Shown: positions 1 through 7,040, numbered from the stretch's first letter. The stretch is 9,279 nt of DNA from Bacteroidales bacterium (GCA_003553005.1 PUPG01000130.1:1-9279); one strand, 5' to 3'. Notes: a model not told the origin generated them from the sequence alone. Made by a program: numbers and translations.

Positions 1-2483
1 AGCCCAACTGGCTGAAAACCGGGGATAAATTCTGGTACTCCTATAAAACCTCAGCAGGTGAATTCCATTACCTGGTCGACCTGGAGGAACAAAGCAAGGC
101 GTATCTTTTTGATAACCACGAAATGGCCAGGCAGCTTACCCTGATCACCAACGATCCTTATGACCATCAAAATCTGCCGGATATTGATCCCGAGTTTGTG
201 CGTGACGATCGTTATTTTCGTTTCAAGGTGACCAGCACCAAAATGGTGGAGGTCGTGGATGATGAGGAGGCCAATGGGGTAGAGGATGATGACCTGGACG
301 GCGATGATCAACAGCATGATCAGGACCTGGAGGAGGATTTGGAGAATGACCGCGATGACGAACAGGAGGAGGAGCACAATGGCGATGAAGACAAGGAAAA
401 CGGCAATGATGAGGTGCGTGAGCCGCGCCGCGAGCCCAAGGTCTTTCACCTGGAGTATAGCCTGGAAACCGGTGAACTATATGAGATCGAAGCGGATGAT
501 GAACCGGAGCCCAAAGACTGGGCGAGTGTTTCGCCTGACAGCACGTATGTGGTGTTTGCCCGGGATTACAACCTGTTTTGGATGGATAAGGAAAATTACC
601 TGAAGGCACTCGAAGATGAACAGGATACTACGATCGTCGAACATCAGCTGACCACGGAAGGCGAACAGCATTATGCTTTCGGCGGCGGGTATACCGCACA
701 GATGAATGATGACGAGGAGAAGATCCAGGAGGAAAAGGAAAAACGGCGCCGTGCCCCGATCGTCTGGTCGCCCGACTCCCGTCGTTTTGCCGTGATCAGA
801 AACGACACGCGCGACATCAAATACATGTGGGTGATCAACTCCTTGTCAGAGCCCAGACCCGAACTGGAAAGCTACAAATACCTCATGCCGGGCGAAGAGC
901 AACCAGCAGAATCAGAGCTTTGGGTATTTGACATGCAGGAAGAGACCGGCGACACCATCGCGGTGCACGCCTTCAAAAACCAAACGATCAACGTGCCGCG
1001 GATGCCCCGGTCGCACCGTGAGCAACTGGAAGACCACACCCCGCCCATATGGCTGAGTCCGCATGCTGACGAACTCTATTTCACCCGAATCAGCCGCGAC
1101 CTTAAACGCTATGACGTGTGCCGGGCCAACCTGGAAACCGGCGAGGTAGACGTGCTGATCGAAGAACGCATGAATACCTATGTGGATACCCGAAACCCTT
1201 ATCTCATCCGGGAAACGGGTGAGATTATTCACTGGTCGGAACGCGACGGTTGGGCCCATTTTTATCTCTACGGTCCTGATGGTGAACTGATCAGGCAGAT
1301 TAACAGCGGCCCCTGGCACAGCCACCAGATCCTGAAGGTGGATGAAGAGGAAAGGGTGATGTTCTTCACGGCCCACGGCAGGGAAGAGGGAGAAAACCCC
1401 TATTACAGGCACCTGTATCGTGTCAACCTGGATGGCAGTGATCTGCGCCTGCTGAACCCGGGTAACTACAATCATCTTTCCGTGGTCAGCGACTCCTACA
1501 ACTATTTCGTAAACAATTATTCGCGGGTGGATACCGCACCCGCATCTGAGGTCAGAAATGCGGATGGTGAGCTCGTGATGAAGCTGGAAATGGCCGACCT
1601 GAGTAATCTCAAAAACGCCGGATACCAGTTTCCAACGCCATATTCGGTCAAGGCTGCCGATGGCGTGACGGATTTGTATGGTGTGATGTATAAGCCCTTC
1701 GACTTTGATCCGGATAAGCAATATCCCCTCATCATGTATGTGTATCCTGGTCCGCAGACAGAAGCTGTGAATGCGAGCTTTTCTCAACACATGGATCGTA
1801 CCGACCGGCTGGCCCAGCTGGGCTTCGTGGTGGTCACCATTGGCAATAGGGGTGGACACCCCAACCGGTCCAAGTGGTACCATAACTATGGCTATGGGAA
1901 CCTGCGTGACTATGGCCTGGATGACAAGAAGTACGGGGCCGAGCAGCTCGCTGACCGCCACGATTTTATCGACATCGACCGCGTGGGGATTTTTGGCCAC
2001 TCCGGTGGCGGATTCATGTCCACCGCCGCCATGTTGCAATACCCCGATTTTTTCAAAGTCGCCGTATCCAGTGCCGGAAACCATGAAAACAACATTTATA
2101 ACCGCTGGTGGAGCGAAAAGCACCATGGCGTCAAGGAAATTGTAAACAACCAGGGCGAGGTGAAATTCGTCTATGACATCGAAACCAATTCAGAGCTGGC
2201 AGCTAACCTGAGGGGCAAGCTCTTGCTTACTACCGGGGATATGGATAACAATGTGCATCCGGCCAACACCTTCCGGATGGCCAATGCCCTGATGGAAGCC
2301 AACAAGCGTTTTGATATGCACATCTTTACCGGGCAGCGGCATGGATATGGCCAATTTAACGAGTATAATTTCTGGCTCACGGCCGACTATTTTGCCAAAC
2401 ACCTGATCGGCGACTACTCCATATCCACTGATATTTTTGAGATGCGCCGGGAACGGTTGATGAGTCCCGCGAATAACCGGTAA
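1..2483 (+). CDS. S9 family serine peptidase, dipeptidyl-peptidase-IV-like (3' part; N-terminus outside window)
   Basis: The frame is open from base 3 with no stop, so the real start lies upstream; the ATG at 123 is internal. Residues below are counted from that Met. The first ~510 residues look like the DPP-IV N-terminal beta-propeller, with WSPDS and WASVSPDS blade motifs at ~133-140 and ~215-219. From ~520 follows an alpha/beta-hydrolase domain. The catalytic triad is visible: Ser627 in GHSGGG, Asp708 in GDMDNNVHP, His740 in QRHGYG. The YPGP segment matches the oxyanion-hole tyrosine region. Family members cleave oligopeptides, often releasing N-terminal dipeptides, usually exported in Bacteroidota; any signal peptide would be outside the window. 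Two charged inserts interrupt the propeller (~46-100, very acidic; ~195-210, EEK/RRR). The WxYEEE motif that anchors the free amino group in true DPP-IV is not seen, so exact specificity is unclear. Family call firm, substrate unknown. Confidence 0.93.
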   Translation, partial: PNWLKTGDKFWYSYKTSAGEFHYLVDLEEQSKAYLFDNHEMARQLTLITNDPYDHQNLPDIDPEFVRDDRYFRFKVTSTKMVEVVDDEEANGVEDDDLDGDDQQHDQDLEEDLENDRDDEQEEEHNGDEDKENGNDEVREPRREPKVFHLEYSLETGELYEIEADDEPEPKDWASVSPDSTYVVFARDYNLFWMDKENYLKALEDEQDTTIVEHQLTTEGEQHYAFGGGYTAQMNDDEEKIQEEKEKRRRAPIVWSPDSRRFAVIRNDTRDIKYMWVINSLSEPRPELESYKYLMPGEEQPAESELWVFDMQEETGDTIAVHAFKNQTINVPRMPRSHREQLEDHTPPIWLSPHADELYFTRISRDLKRYDVCRANLETGEVDVLIEERMNTYVDTRNPYLIRETGEIIHWSERDGWAHFYLYGPDGELIRQINSGPWHSHQILKVDEEERVMFFTAHGREEGENPYYRHLYRVNLDGSDLRLLNPGNYNHLSVVSDSYNYFVNNYSRVDTAPASEVRNADGELVMKLEMADLSNLKNAGYQFPTPYSVKAADGVTDLYGVMYKPFDFDPDKQYPLIMYVYPGPQTEAVNASFSQHMDRTDRLAQLGFVVVTIGNRGGHPNRSKWYHNYGYGNLRDYGLDDKKYGAEQLADRHDFIDIDRVGIFGHSGGGFMSTAAMLQYPDFFKVAVSSAGNHENNIYNRWWSEKHHGVKEIVNNQGEVKFVYDIETNSELAANLRGKLLLTTGDMDNNVHPANTFRMANALMEANKRFDMHIFTGQRHGYGQFNEYNFWLTADYFAKHLIGDYSISTDIFEMRRERLMSPANNR
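258..422 (+). other. Acidic low-complexity insert within the S9 peptidase
   Basis: Residues ~46-100 (counted from the internal Met at 123) contain 31 Asp/Glu among 55 residues, with Asn, Gln and Gly between them and almost no hydrophobic residues. It splits a propeller blade between a strand ending near TSTKMVEV and one resuming at KVFHLEYSLETG. It is probably a disordered surface loop. Charged loops here are common in this Bacteroidota family (recollection, not checked), but this one seems long and purely acidic. Confidence 0.85.
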
Positions 2484-2510
2484 TTGCTGATTTCGTCCCG
2501 TGGGTATCGC

Positions 2511-2539
2511 TTCTGTCATTTTCGTGAGGTGAGACAGGA
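2511..2539 (+). terminator. Possible weak terminator hairpin after the S9 peptidase
   Basis: TTCTGTC (2511-2517) can pair with GACAGGA (2533-2539) over 7 bp, including one G-U, with a 15-base loop, about 28 bases after the peptidase stop. What follows is A/T-rich but not a clean T run, so the terminator role is tentative. It overlaps the place where the -33 element of the mutase promoter would be expected. Confidence 0.25.
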
Positions 2540-2549
2540 AAATTTGCTT

Positions 2550-2557
2550 TATATTTG
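2550..2557 (+). promoter_or_regulatory. Putative -7 promoter element of the phospho-sugar mutase
   Basis: TATATTTG matches the Bacteroidota -7 consensus TAnnTTTG exactly and lies 54 bases before the chosen mutase ATG. No clear TTTG -33 box is found 19-21 bases upstream, so the assignment rests on the -7 box and its position. Confidence 0.45.
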
Positions 2558-2597
2558 GGTAAGCTTATATGCTGCTTGCATAACCGTATTGTGAACC

Positions 2598-2606
2598 AAA
2601 GAAAGG
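2598..2606 (+). promoter_or_regulatory. Ribosome binding site deciding the mutase start
   Basis: The purine stretch AAAGAAAGG ends 5 bases before the ATG at 2612. It supports that ATG, or the adjacent one at 2615, over the TTG at 2555 that begins the open frame. The TTG overlaps the -7 promoter element and so could not be translated from that transcript. Confidence 0.5.
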
Positions 2607-2611
2607 CATCA

Positions 2612-4351
2612 ATGATGAGCAAAGTAGACCAGGCAACCAAGGATCGTGCTGAGATATGGCTGACCAGTGTGTTCGATGAAGATACCCGCGCGGAGGTGCA
2701 GCGCTTAATGGATGAGGATCCCGACGAACTAGCGGATGCTTTTTACCGTGACCTGGAATTCGGGACTGGCGGTCTGCGTGGCATCATGGGGGTAGGCACC
2801 AACAGGATGAATAAATATACTGTGGGGATGGCCACGCAGGGACTTGCAGATTACCTGCTGAGGTCCTTCCCGGAAATACAGCGCCTGTCTGTGGCTATCG
2901 CGCATGACTGCAGGAACAACAGCGATTATTTTACCAGGATCACAGCAGACGTGCTTACCGCCAATGGCATCGAAGTCTTTGTCTTTGACGACCTGCGCCC
3001 CACTCCGCTGCTCTCCTTTGCCGTCAGGGAACTCAACTGCCAGGCTGGGATCGTGATCACTGCTTCCCATAATCCCGTAGAATACAACGGCTACAAGGTC
3101 TATTGGGACGACGGCGGACAACTTGTTCCGCCGCACGACAAAAACGTCATCGACGAGGTGAAGAAAACCAGTGTCCAGGATGTGCGCTTTGATGGCGACA
3201 TCACCCTGGTGACCAAGCTGGATGAGGCTTTTGACCGGGAGTATGTCAAACGGATCTCAGCCCTCTCGCTCAATCCGAAGGTCAACCGTTTGCACAGCGA
3301 TCTGAGGATCGTCTTTACGCCCATTCACGGGACTACCGTGCGATTGGTGCCCCAGGCCCTGGAAGCTTTCGGCTTTAAATCCGTTTACAACGTGCCTGAA
3401 CAGGATGTCACGGATGGCAATTTCCCCACGGTGAAGTCACCCAACCCGGAAGACCCGGCTGCCTTTGAGATGGCGCTGGAAAAAGCGAGGGAGGTGGATG
3501 CAGACCTGGTGATGGCGACGGATCCGGATGGGGACAGGCTTGGGGTAGGCATTAAGGATGACAAGGGCGAGTACATCTTGCTGAACGGCAACCAATGTGC
3601 CGGTATTCTCACCTGGTATGTGCTGGAGCAGATGCAGCAGCAGGGCAAGCTGCAGGGTAGGGAATACATCGTGAAGACCATTGTGACCACGGACCTGCTG
3701 AGCGAAATCGCCGCAGATTACCAGGTGGAGTCAATGGATGTCCTTACGGGCTTTAAATACATCGCTGAAAAAATGCGTCAGCTGGAAGGCAGCAAGCAGT
3801 TCCTCTGTGGGGGCGAGGAGAGTTATGGTTTCCTGGTAGGCGACCTGGTGCGAGACAAGGATGCGGTAATCAGCTGCTGCATGGTGGCAGAGGCTGCCGC
3901 ATGGGCCCGGTCGCAGGGTATGAACCTCTACGACCTCCTGCGGTCCATCTACGTCAAAAATGGCTTATATGTGGAGTCCCTGGTATCCATCACCCGAAAG
4001 GGCATCGAAGGTGCGGAGGAGATCCGGTCGATGATGGAAAAGTTTCGGAACGAGCCACCGGAGAGCCTTGATGGACTGACCATTGCCCGCATCCTGGATT
4101 ATCAGACGGGAATAGACAATGACCTTTACCTCGATCAAAAGTTTCCCATCGACTTGCCTGCGGCCAACGTGCTGCAGTTTGTATTGGAAGATGGTACCAA
4201 GGTGACCATGCGACCCTCCGGCACCGAACCAAAGATCAAGTTTTACTTCAGTTGCCGCAGCAGCCTGGAGAAGGTCGAAGATTATGCGCAGCAAAGGGAG
4301 GTGTTGCTTAACCGCTCAAGGCGTATACAAGGTGAGCTTGGCATCGGCTGA
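2612..4351 (+). CDS. Phospho-sugar mutase (phosphoglucomutase/phosphomannomutase, PGM2/PgcA-like)
   Basis: This 579-residue alpha-D-phosphohexomutase interconverts hexose 1- and 6-phosphates, feeding glycogen, nucleotide-sugar and envelope polysaccharide synthesis in the cytoplasm. All four family signatures are present and in order: the phosphoserine loop TASHNP with Ser152; the Mg-binding DPDGDR at 304-309; the sugar-binding loop GGEES at 400-404; and the phosphate-binding RPSGTEPK at 534-541. The N-terminal FGTGGLRG motif is also typical. Length fits the ~580-residue PGM2/PgcA branch rather than the ~450-residue ManB/GlmM branch. The start is MMSK at 2612, preceded by a purine-rich site; ATG 2615 is equally possible. 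It follows the peptidase by 128 bases with its own promoter-like element, so it is probably a separate unit. Family certain; glucose versus mannose (or pentose) preference cannot be read here. Confidence 0.95.
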   Translation: MMSKVDQATKDRAEIWLTSVFDEDTRAEVQRLMDEDPDELADAFYRDLEFGTGGLRGIMGVGTNRMNKYTVGMATQGLADYLLRSFPEIQRLSVAIAHDCRNNSDYFTRITADVLTANGIEVFVFDDLRPTPLLSFAVRELNCQAGIVITASHNPVEYNGYKVYWDDGGQLVPPHDKNVIDEVKKTSVQDVRFDGDITLVTKLDEAFDREYVKRISALSLNPKVNRLHSDLRIVFTPIHGTTVRLVPQALEAFGFKSVYNVPEQDVTDGNFPTVKSPNPEDPAAFEMALEKAREVDADLVMATDPDGDRLGVGIKDDKGEYILLNGNQCAGILTWYVLEQMQQQGKLQGREYIVKTIVTTDLLSEIAADYQVESMDVLTGFKYIAEKMRQLEGSKQFLCGGEESYGFLVGDLVRDKDAVISCCMVAEAAAWARSQGMNLYDLLRSIYVKNGLYVESLVSITRKGIEGAEEIRSMMEKFRNEPPESLDGLTIARILDYQTGIDNDLYLDQKFPIDLPAANVLQFVLEDGTKVTMRPSGTEPKIKFYFSCRSSLEKVEDYAQQREVLLNRSRRIQGELGIG

Positions 4352-4359
4352 GCGTAGCT

Positions 4360-4965
4360 TTACCTGAACTTGCTTCTTTCTTCGCGAAGTCTTTCTTCCG
4401 CCTTTTCGTCGTCAGGGTTTTCCCTATACTCCAGGTAGGCCTCCTGGAAGTCCGGGTGGTCTCGGAAGAGAATGGATAGCCTGGTTTCCAGTGGGATAAA
4501 CAACAGTGCAGCCAGTACGACTCCAACGATCGCAGCCCTGGGGTAAAAGCGCCTGCATAGCTTGCGGTGCCTGTTTTTGACCATGTCGTAGGCCACCATA
4601 TAGACCGTAAACAGGATCAAAATTGATGCCGCACTGATCATGGCAGTCTGGATTCCCGGGAAGAACAGGAACCCAAAAGTTATGGCGATCAGGCTGTAGG
4701 AGAGCACAACCCCCATCACGATTCCGGCGACAATGTGAAAGCGGCTGATTTGCCTGTGTTTATGCTGATATAGCAGATCCAGCGGCTGCATTTTGTTGAA
4801 AATGAAGAATCCAAACCACAGGTAATAAATGGCCAGCAGGGTGGTGGTCAGCAACAGGGTAAAGTTAAACATCGGTCCGATTGCCCCCCTCAGCACCCAG
4901 ATGATGATCACCGTGCCCAGACCTGCTTTCTCAAATTTGTTAACCAGGGTATCTTTTTGCTTCAT
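4360..4965 (-). CDS. Small multi-pass membrane protein, function unknown
   Basis: I do not recognise a family. The 201-residue product is strongly hydrophobic, with segments at about 33-56, 76-102, 107-129 and 140-159, and a possible further short one at 15-31, giving four or five membrane passes. A positively charged loop (~57-75, with QHKHRQ) separates the first clear pair, and another basic stretch (NRHRKLCRR, 131-139) precedes the last helix. The tail, 160-201, is soluble and very rich in Glu, Arg and Asp, ending in a probable charged helix (EKAEERLREERSK). Coding is supported by typical membrane-protein composition and a full open frame. The start is the ATG at 4965; no good Shine-Dalgarno site or TAnnTTTG promoter is seen, only A/T-rich sequence and a short repeat tract. 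It lies tail-to-tail with the mutase across 8 bases and 131 bases downstream of murB. Confidence 0.8.
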   Translation of the reverse strand: MKQKDTLVNKFEKAGLGTVIIIWVLRGAIGPMFNFTLLLTTTLLAIYYLWFGFFIFNKMQPLDLLYQHKHRQISRFHIVAGIVMGVVLSYSLIAITFGFLFFPGIQTAMISAASILILFTVYMVAYDMVKNRHRKLCRRFYPRAAIVGVVLAALLFIPLETRLSILFRDHPDFQEAYLEYRENPDDEKAEERLREERSKFR

Positions 4966-4981
4966 ATATTGAAATGTTGTC

Positions 4982-5013
4982 TAAATGTCGAAATGTCTAA
5001 AAGTCCAAAGGTC
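4982..5013 (+). repeat. Degenerate 8-bp tandem repeat, four units
   Basis: Four consecutive octamers follow the pattern nAAAnGTC: TAAATGTC, GAAATGTC, TAAAAGTC, CAAAGGTC. An interrupted unit precedes them (AAATGTTGTC, from 4972) and a decayed one follows (CAGGAGTA, 5014). The tract fills much of the 131-base gap between murB and the membrane-protein gene, just upstream of the latter's start. Similar GACnTTT-type simple repeats occur between genes in other Bacteroidota (from memory). No function is evident. Confidence 0.75.
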
Positions 5014-5096
5014 CAGGAGTAAGGAACTTTATGGACCAAATTGGTTGAATCCATTCGCTTACTTGCATCATTACGTCTCCGCCAGCCGCCCCTTCT

Positions 5097-6104
5097 TTAT
5101 ACGATATTTACTTCCGGCTGCAGATTCACGCCAAAACGTTGTTTGACAGATGCCCTGATGCGCTCAGCCAGGTTGAGGATCTCTTTTCCTGATGCCTTGC
5201 CGTGGTTGACCAGCACGAGGGCTTGTTTGTCATGTACCCCGGCATCGCCGTGTCGGTAACCTTTCCAACCTGCCTGGTCGATCAGCCACCCGGCTGCCAG
5301 TTTCATCCCCTGGTCCGTGTGGTATGCCACCAGGTGCGGATATTTCTGTTGCAATTCGCGGCAGGTTTGCTCAGCGACCACCGGGTTTTTGAAAAAACTG
5401 CCGGCGTTGCCCAGTTCTTCGGGGTCGGGGAGCTTGCTTCGGCGAATGCGGCATACGGCTTCTCTCACGTCTGCAATGCCTGGTGACGATACCTCCATAT
5501 GCGCCAACTCTTGATTCACGCTGCCATAGCTCGTGTTGATCTTTGGGTCTTCATCCAGCCTGAAAGTGACCGACGTGATGACGTGGCGTCCGCTGCCTTT
5601 AAAAACACTGGTTCTGTAGCCAAATTGACAATCATCATGGGAGAAGGTCACCATCTGCCCGGTGTGCTTATCAAAAGCCTCGAGGGATACCAGCGTGTTT
5701 TTCAGTTCCACCCCGTACGCGCCAATGTTCTGGATTGGGCTGCTTCCAACCTGGCCGGGGATGAGAGACAGGTTTTCGAGTCCGCCCCAGCCCCTGGCTA
5801 CGCAATACGCCACCAGGTCGTCCCAGTTCTCACCGGCCTGGACGCGCAAATACACGTGGCCGTTAGTCCTGTCCGTTACTTCCTTCCCGGCAGACATCAT
5901 CCGGATCACGGTGCCGTCAAAGTCCCGGGAAAAAAGCATGTTGCTTCCCCCGCCGAGAATGAGGTGTTTTTCCCGGAAGGTGGATGTGTTGGCATGCAAC
6001 ACCTGTAATTCCTGCAGGTCATGCAGCTCCGTGTAATAACGGGCATACGCCTCTATCCCAAAGGTATTCAGGGATTTCAACGGATGATTTTCACTGATTT
6101 GCAT
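5097..6104 (-). CDS. murB: UDP-N-acetylenolpyruvoylglucosamine reductase MurB (type I)
   Basis: MurB is the cytoplasmic FAD enzyme that uses NADPH to reduce UDP-GlcNAc-enolpyruvate to UDP-MurNAc, the second committed step of peptidoglycan synthesis. The 335 residues match the E. coli-like type I form (342 in E. coli). The N-terminal FAD-binding motif LILGGGSN is at 48-55, and the flavin-contact segment IPGQVGSSPIQNIGAYG at 115-131. The catalytic positions equivalent to E. coli Arg159, Ser229 and Glu325 appear as Arg164 (FGYRTS), Ser236 (NAGSFFKNP) and Glu331 (QPEVNIV). The Tyr loop that marks type I enzymes is represented by SYGSVNQEL around 192-200. The ATG at 6104 is chosen because homology begins right after it; no Shine-Dalgarno site is visible. 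It stands apart from both neighbours (131 and 254 bases) and has its own -7 element. No cell-wall cluster surrounds it. Confidence 0.97.
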   Translation of the reverse strand: MQISENHPLKSLNTFGIEAYARYYTELHDLQELQVLHANTSTFREKHLILGGGSNMLFSRDFDGTVIRMMSAGKEVTDRTNGHVYLRVQAGENWDDLVAYCVARGWGGLENLSLIPGQVGSSPIQNIGAYGVELKNTLVSLEAFDKHTGQMVTFSHDDCQFGYRTSVFKGSGRHVITSVTFRLDEDPKINTSYGSVNQELAHMEVSSPGIADVREAVCRIRRSKLPDPEELGNAGSFFKNPVVAEQTCRELQQKYPHLVAYHTDQGMKLAAGWLIDQAGWKGYRHGDAGVHDKQALVLVNHGKASGKEILNLAERIRASVKQRFGVNLQPEVNIV

Positions 6105-6122
6105 AACATGGGTTAATGGCCT

Positions 6123-6143
6123 TGTGGTGGATATTATACCACA
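6123..6143 (-). promoter_or_regulatory. Inverted repeat at the expected murB transcription start
   Basis: TGTGGT (6123-6128) and ACCACA (6138-6143) form a 6-bp inverted repeat with a 9-base A/T-rich centre. It lies immediately downstream of the putative murB -7 box, in the +1 to +20 region, and could be an operator or a leader hairpin. Six-base repeats arise by chance often, so this is weak. Confidence 0.25.
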
Positions 6144-6145
6144 TT

Positions 6146-6153
6146 CAAAGGTA
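6146..6153 (-). promoter_or_regulatory. Putative -7 promoter element of murB
   Basis: Read on the minus strand this is TACCTTTG, an exact TAnnTTTG match, 41 bases before the murB ATG. The same octamer lies before uvrA. No TTTG -33 box is present 19-21 bases upstream. Confidence 0.5.
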
Positions 6154-6199
6154 AGGCAAAAAGGCTTGTGCTGCGCAGCTAATTTTGGAAGTAAGCAAT

Positions 6200-6219
6200 A
6201 AAAAACCGGCCAGACCAGT
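6200..6219 (-). terminator. Candidate Rho-independent terminator downstream of the sigma-factor gene
   Basis: On the minus strand ACTGG, loop TCTGG, then CCGGT make a 5-bp stem with one G-U, followed directly by a T run (6205-6200). It lies about 140 bases past the sigma stop and about 50 bases before the murB -7 box, the right place to insulate the two genes. The stem is short, so efficiency is uncertain. Confidence 0.4.
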
Positions 6220-6311
6220 GTGATTATGCCAGTATTTCCTGAAAGCTGCAGGGTGCTGTTGCATATCTATGGCAGATACCCTGAATATGCTGGGAAAGTC
6301 CTCTCTTATCA

Positions 6312-6353
6312 TGTCAACGCTACTGCGACTTAACCGACACAGTAGCATTGACA
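6312..6353 (-). terminator. 14-bp stem-loop immediately after the sigma-factor stop codon
   Basis: TGTCAATGCTACTG (minus strand, 6353-6340) pairs with CAGTAGCGTTGACA (6325-6312) over 14 bp around a 14-base loop. In minus-strand RNA the one non-Watson-Crick position is a G-U pair; in plus-strand RNA it would be an A-C mismatch, so the structure fits the sigma transcript. It begins 5 bases after the TAG. No T run follows, so it may be a 3'-end stability element or a processing site rather than a simple terminator. Confidence 0.6.
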
Positions 6354-6358
6354 CGACA

Positions 6359-6946
6359 CTAACGGGTCAGGATGATGTTTTTCTCATCGATCATCTTCCG
6401 CAGGTTGATCAGGGCATAGCGCATTCTGCCGAGCGCGGTATTGATGCTGACATCGGTCTCGTGAGCAATTTCCTTGAAACTCATCTCCTTGTAGTGGCGC
6501 ATCTTGAGCACTTCCTTTTGTTCTTCGGGCAGGTGTTCGATCAGCTTGCGCACATCCTGGTGGATCTGACCGGTGATCATCTGGTCTTCAATGGTGTCTT
6601 CGTATACCTTGAGCGTTTCAAAGAGATCATATTCTTCGCTGTTTTCCTTGATGGGCATCCGTTTCGATTTGCGGAAGAAGTCAATGATCAGGTTGTGGGC
6701 AATGCGCATCGCCCATGGAAGGAACTTGCCTTCTTCATTGTAGGCTCCTGCCCGCAAGGTTTTGATGATCTTGATAAAGGTATCCTGGAAAACATCTTCG
6801 GCCAGATGTTTGTCTTTGACAATCAGTAGGATATAGGAAAATAGTTTGCGCTCGTGGCGGTTGATCAGTGATTCCAGTGCCTGGTGATCACCGGAGATGA
6901 ATTGACGAATCAACTCCTGATCGCTAATCGCTGTGCGGTCATTCAT
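6359..6946 (-). CDS. RNA polymerase sigma factor, ECF subfamily of sigma-70
   Basis: The 195-residue protein has the two-domain ECF layout and lacks regions 1 and 3. Sigma region 2 spans ~25-96: core-binding LAEDVFQDTFIKI (48-60), then the -10-recognition helix containing FLPWAMRIAHNLIIDFFRK (75-93). A linker rich in Glu and Asp (101-125) leads to region 4 at ~133-186, with LPEEQKEVLKMRHYKEMS and a helix-turn-helix KEIAHETDVSINTALGRM (158-175) for -35/-33 contacts. ECF factors redirect RNA polymerase to stress or envelope regulons. No anti-sigma factor gene is adjacent, so how its activity is controlled is not visible. The start at 6946 is firm because AAGGAGG lies 8 bases upstream. A strong promoter, a palindrome over the start site and a 3' stem-loop suggest regulated expression. 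The subgroup and target regulon are unknown. Confidence 0.95.
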   Translation of the reverse strand: MNDRTAISDQELIRQFISGDHQALESLINRHERKLFSYILLIVKDKHLAEDVFQDTFIKIIKTLRAGAYNEEGKFLPWAMRIAHNLIIDFFRKSKRMPIKENSEEYDLFETLKVYEDTIEDQMITGQIHQDVRKLIEHLPEEQKEVLKMRHYKEMSFKEIAHETDVSINTALGRMRYALINLRKMIDEKNIILTR

Positions 6947-6954
6947 AATAATGG

Positions 6955-6961
6955 CCTCCTT
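6955..6961 (-). promoter_or_regulatory. Strong Shine-Dalgarno site of the sigma-factor gene
   Basis: AAGGAGG on the minus strand, 8 bases before the ATG at 6946. It is the best ribosome-binding site in the window; other genes have weak or absent ones, as is usual in Bacteroidota. It fixes the start codon. Confidence 0.8.
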
Positions 6962-7040
6962 AAGTGTTAAACAGCGTAAGCGTCTATTCGATAATTCGTC
7001 CTCCTATGTTTTGGTTTGCACTGAACATTGATTGGTAGGT

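Noticed and set aside
912..2126. 404-codon open frame on the minus strand inside the peptidase gene
   Set aside because: It lies opposite a well-conserved gene with an intact catalytic triad, has no recognisable motif, and is explained by codon bias of the sense strand.
2555..2611. 19-residue N-terminal extension of the mutase from a TTG
   Set aside because: The TTG overlaps the -7 promoter box, lacks a Shine-Dalgarno site, and homology begins after the ATG at 2612.
4982..5013. Attachment site or insertion-sequence end
   Set aside because: Short octamers with no transposase or integrase, no terminal inverted repeats and no target duplication.
5036..5046. ACCAAATTGGT near-palindrome downstream of murB as a terminator
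   Set aside because: The two arms meet around a single base, leaving no usable loop, and no T run follows.
5499..6008. 169-codon plus-strand open frame
   Set aside because: It is a mirror frame of murB with no family features.
6145..6354. 69-codon minus-strand open frame between murB and the sigma gene
   Set aside because: It overlaps the 14-bp stem-loop and terminator-like hairpin, has no Shine-Dalgarno site and no protein-like pattern.
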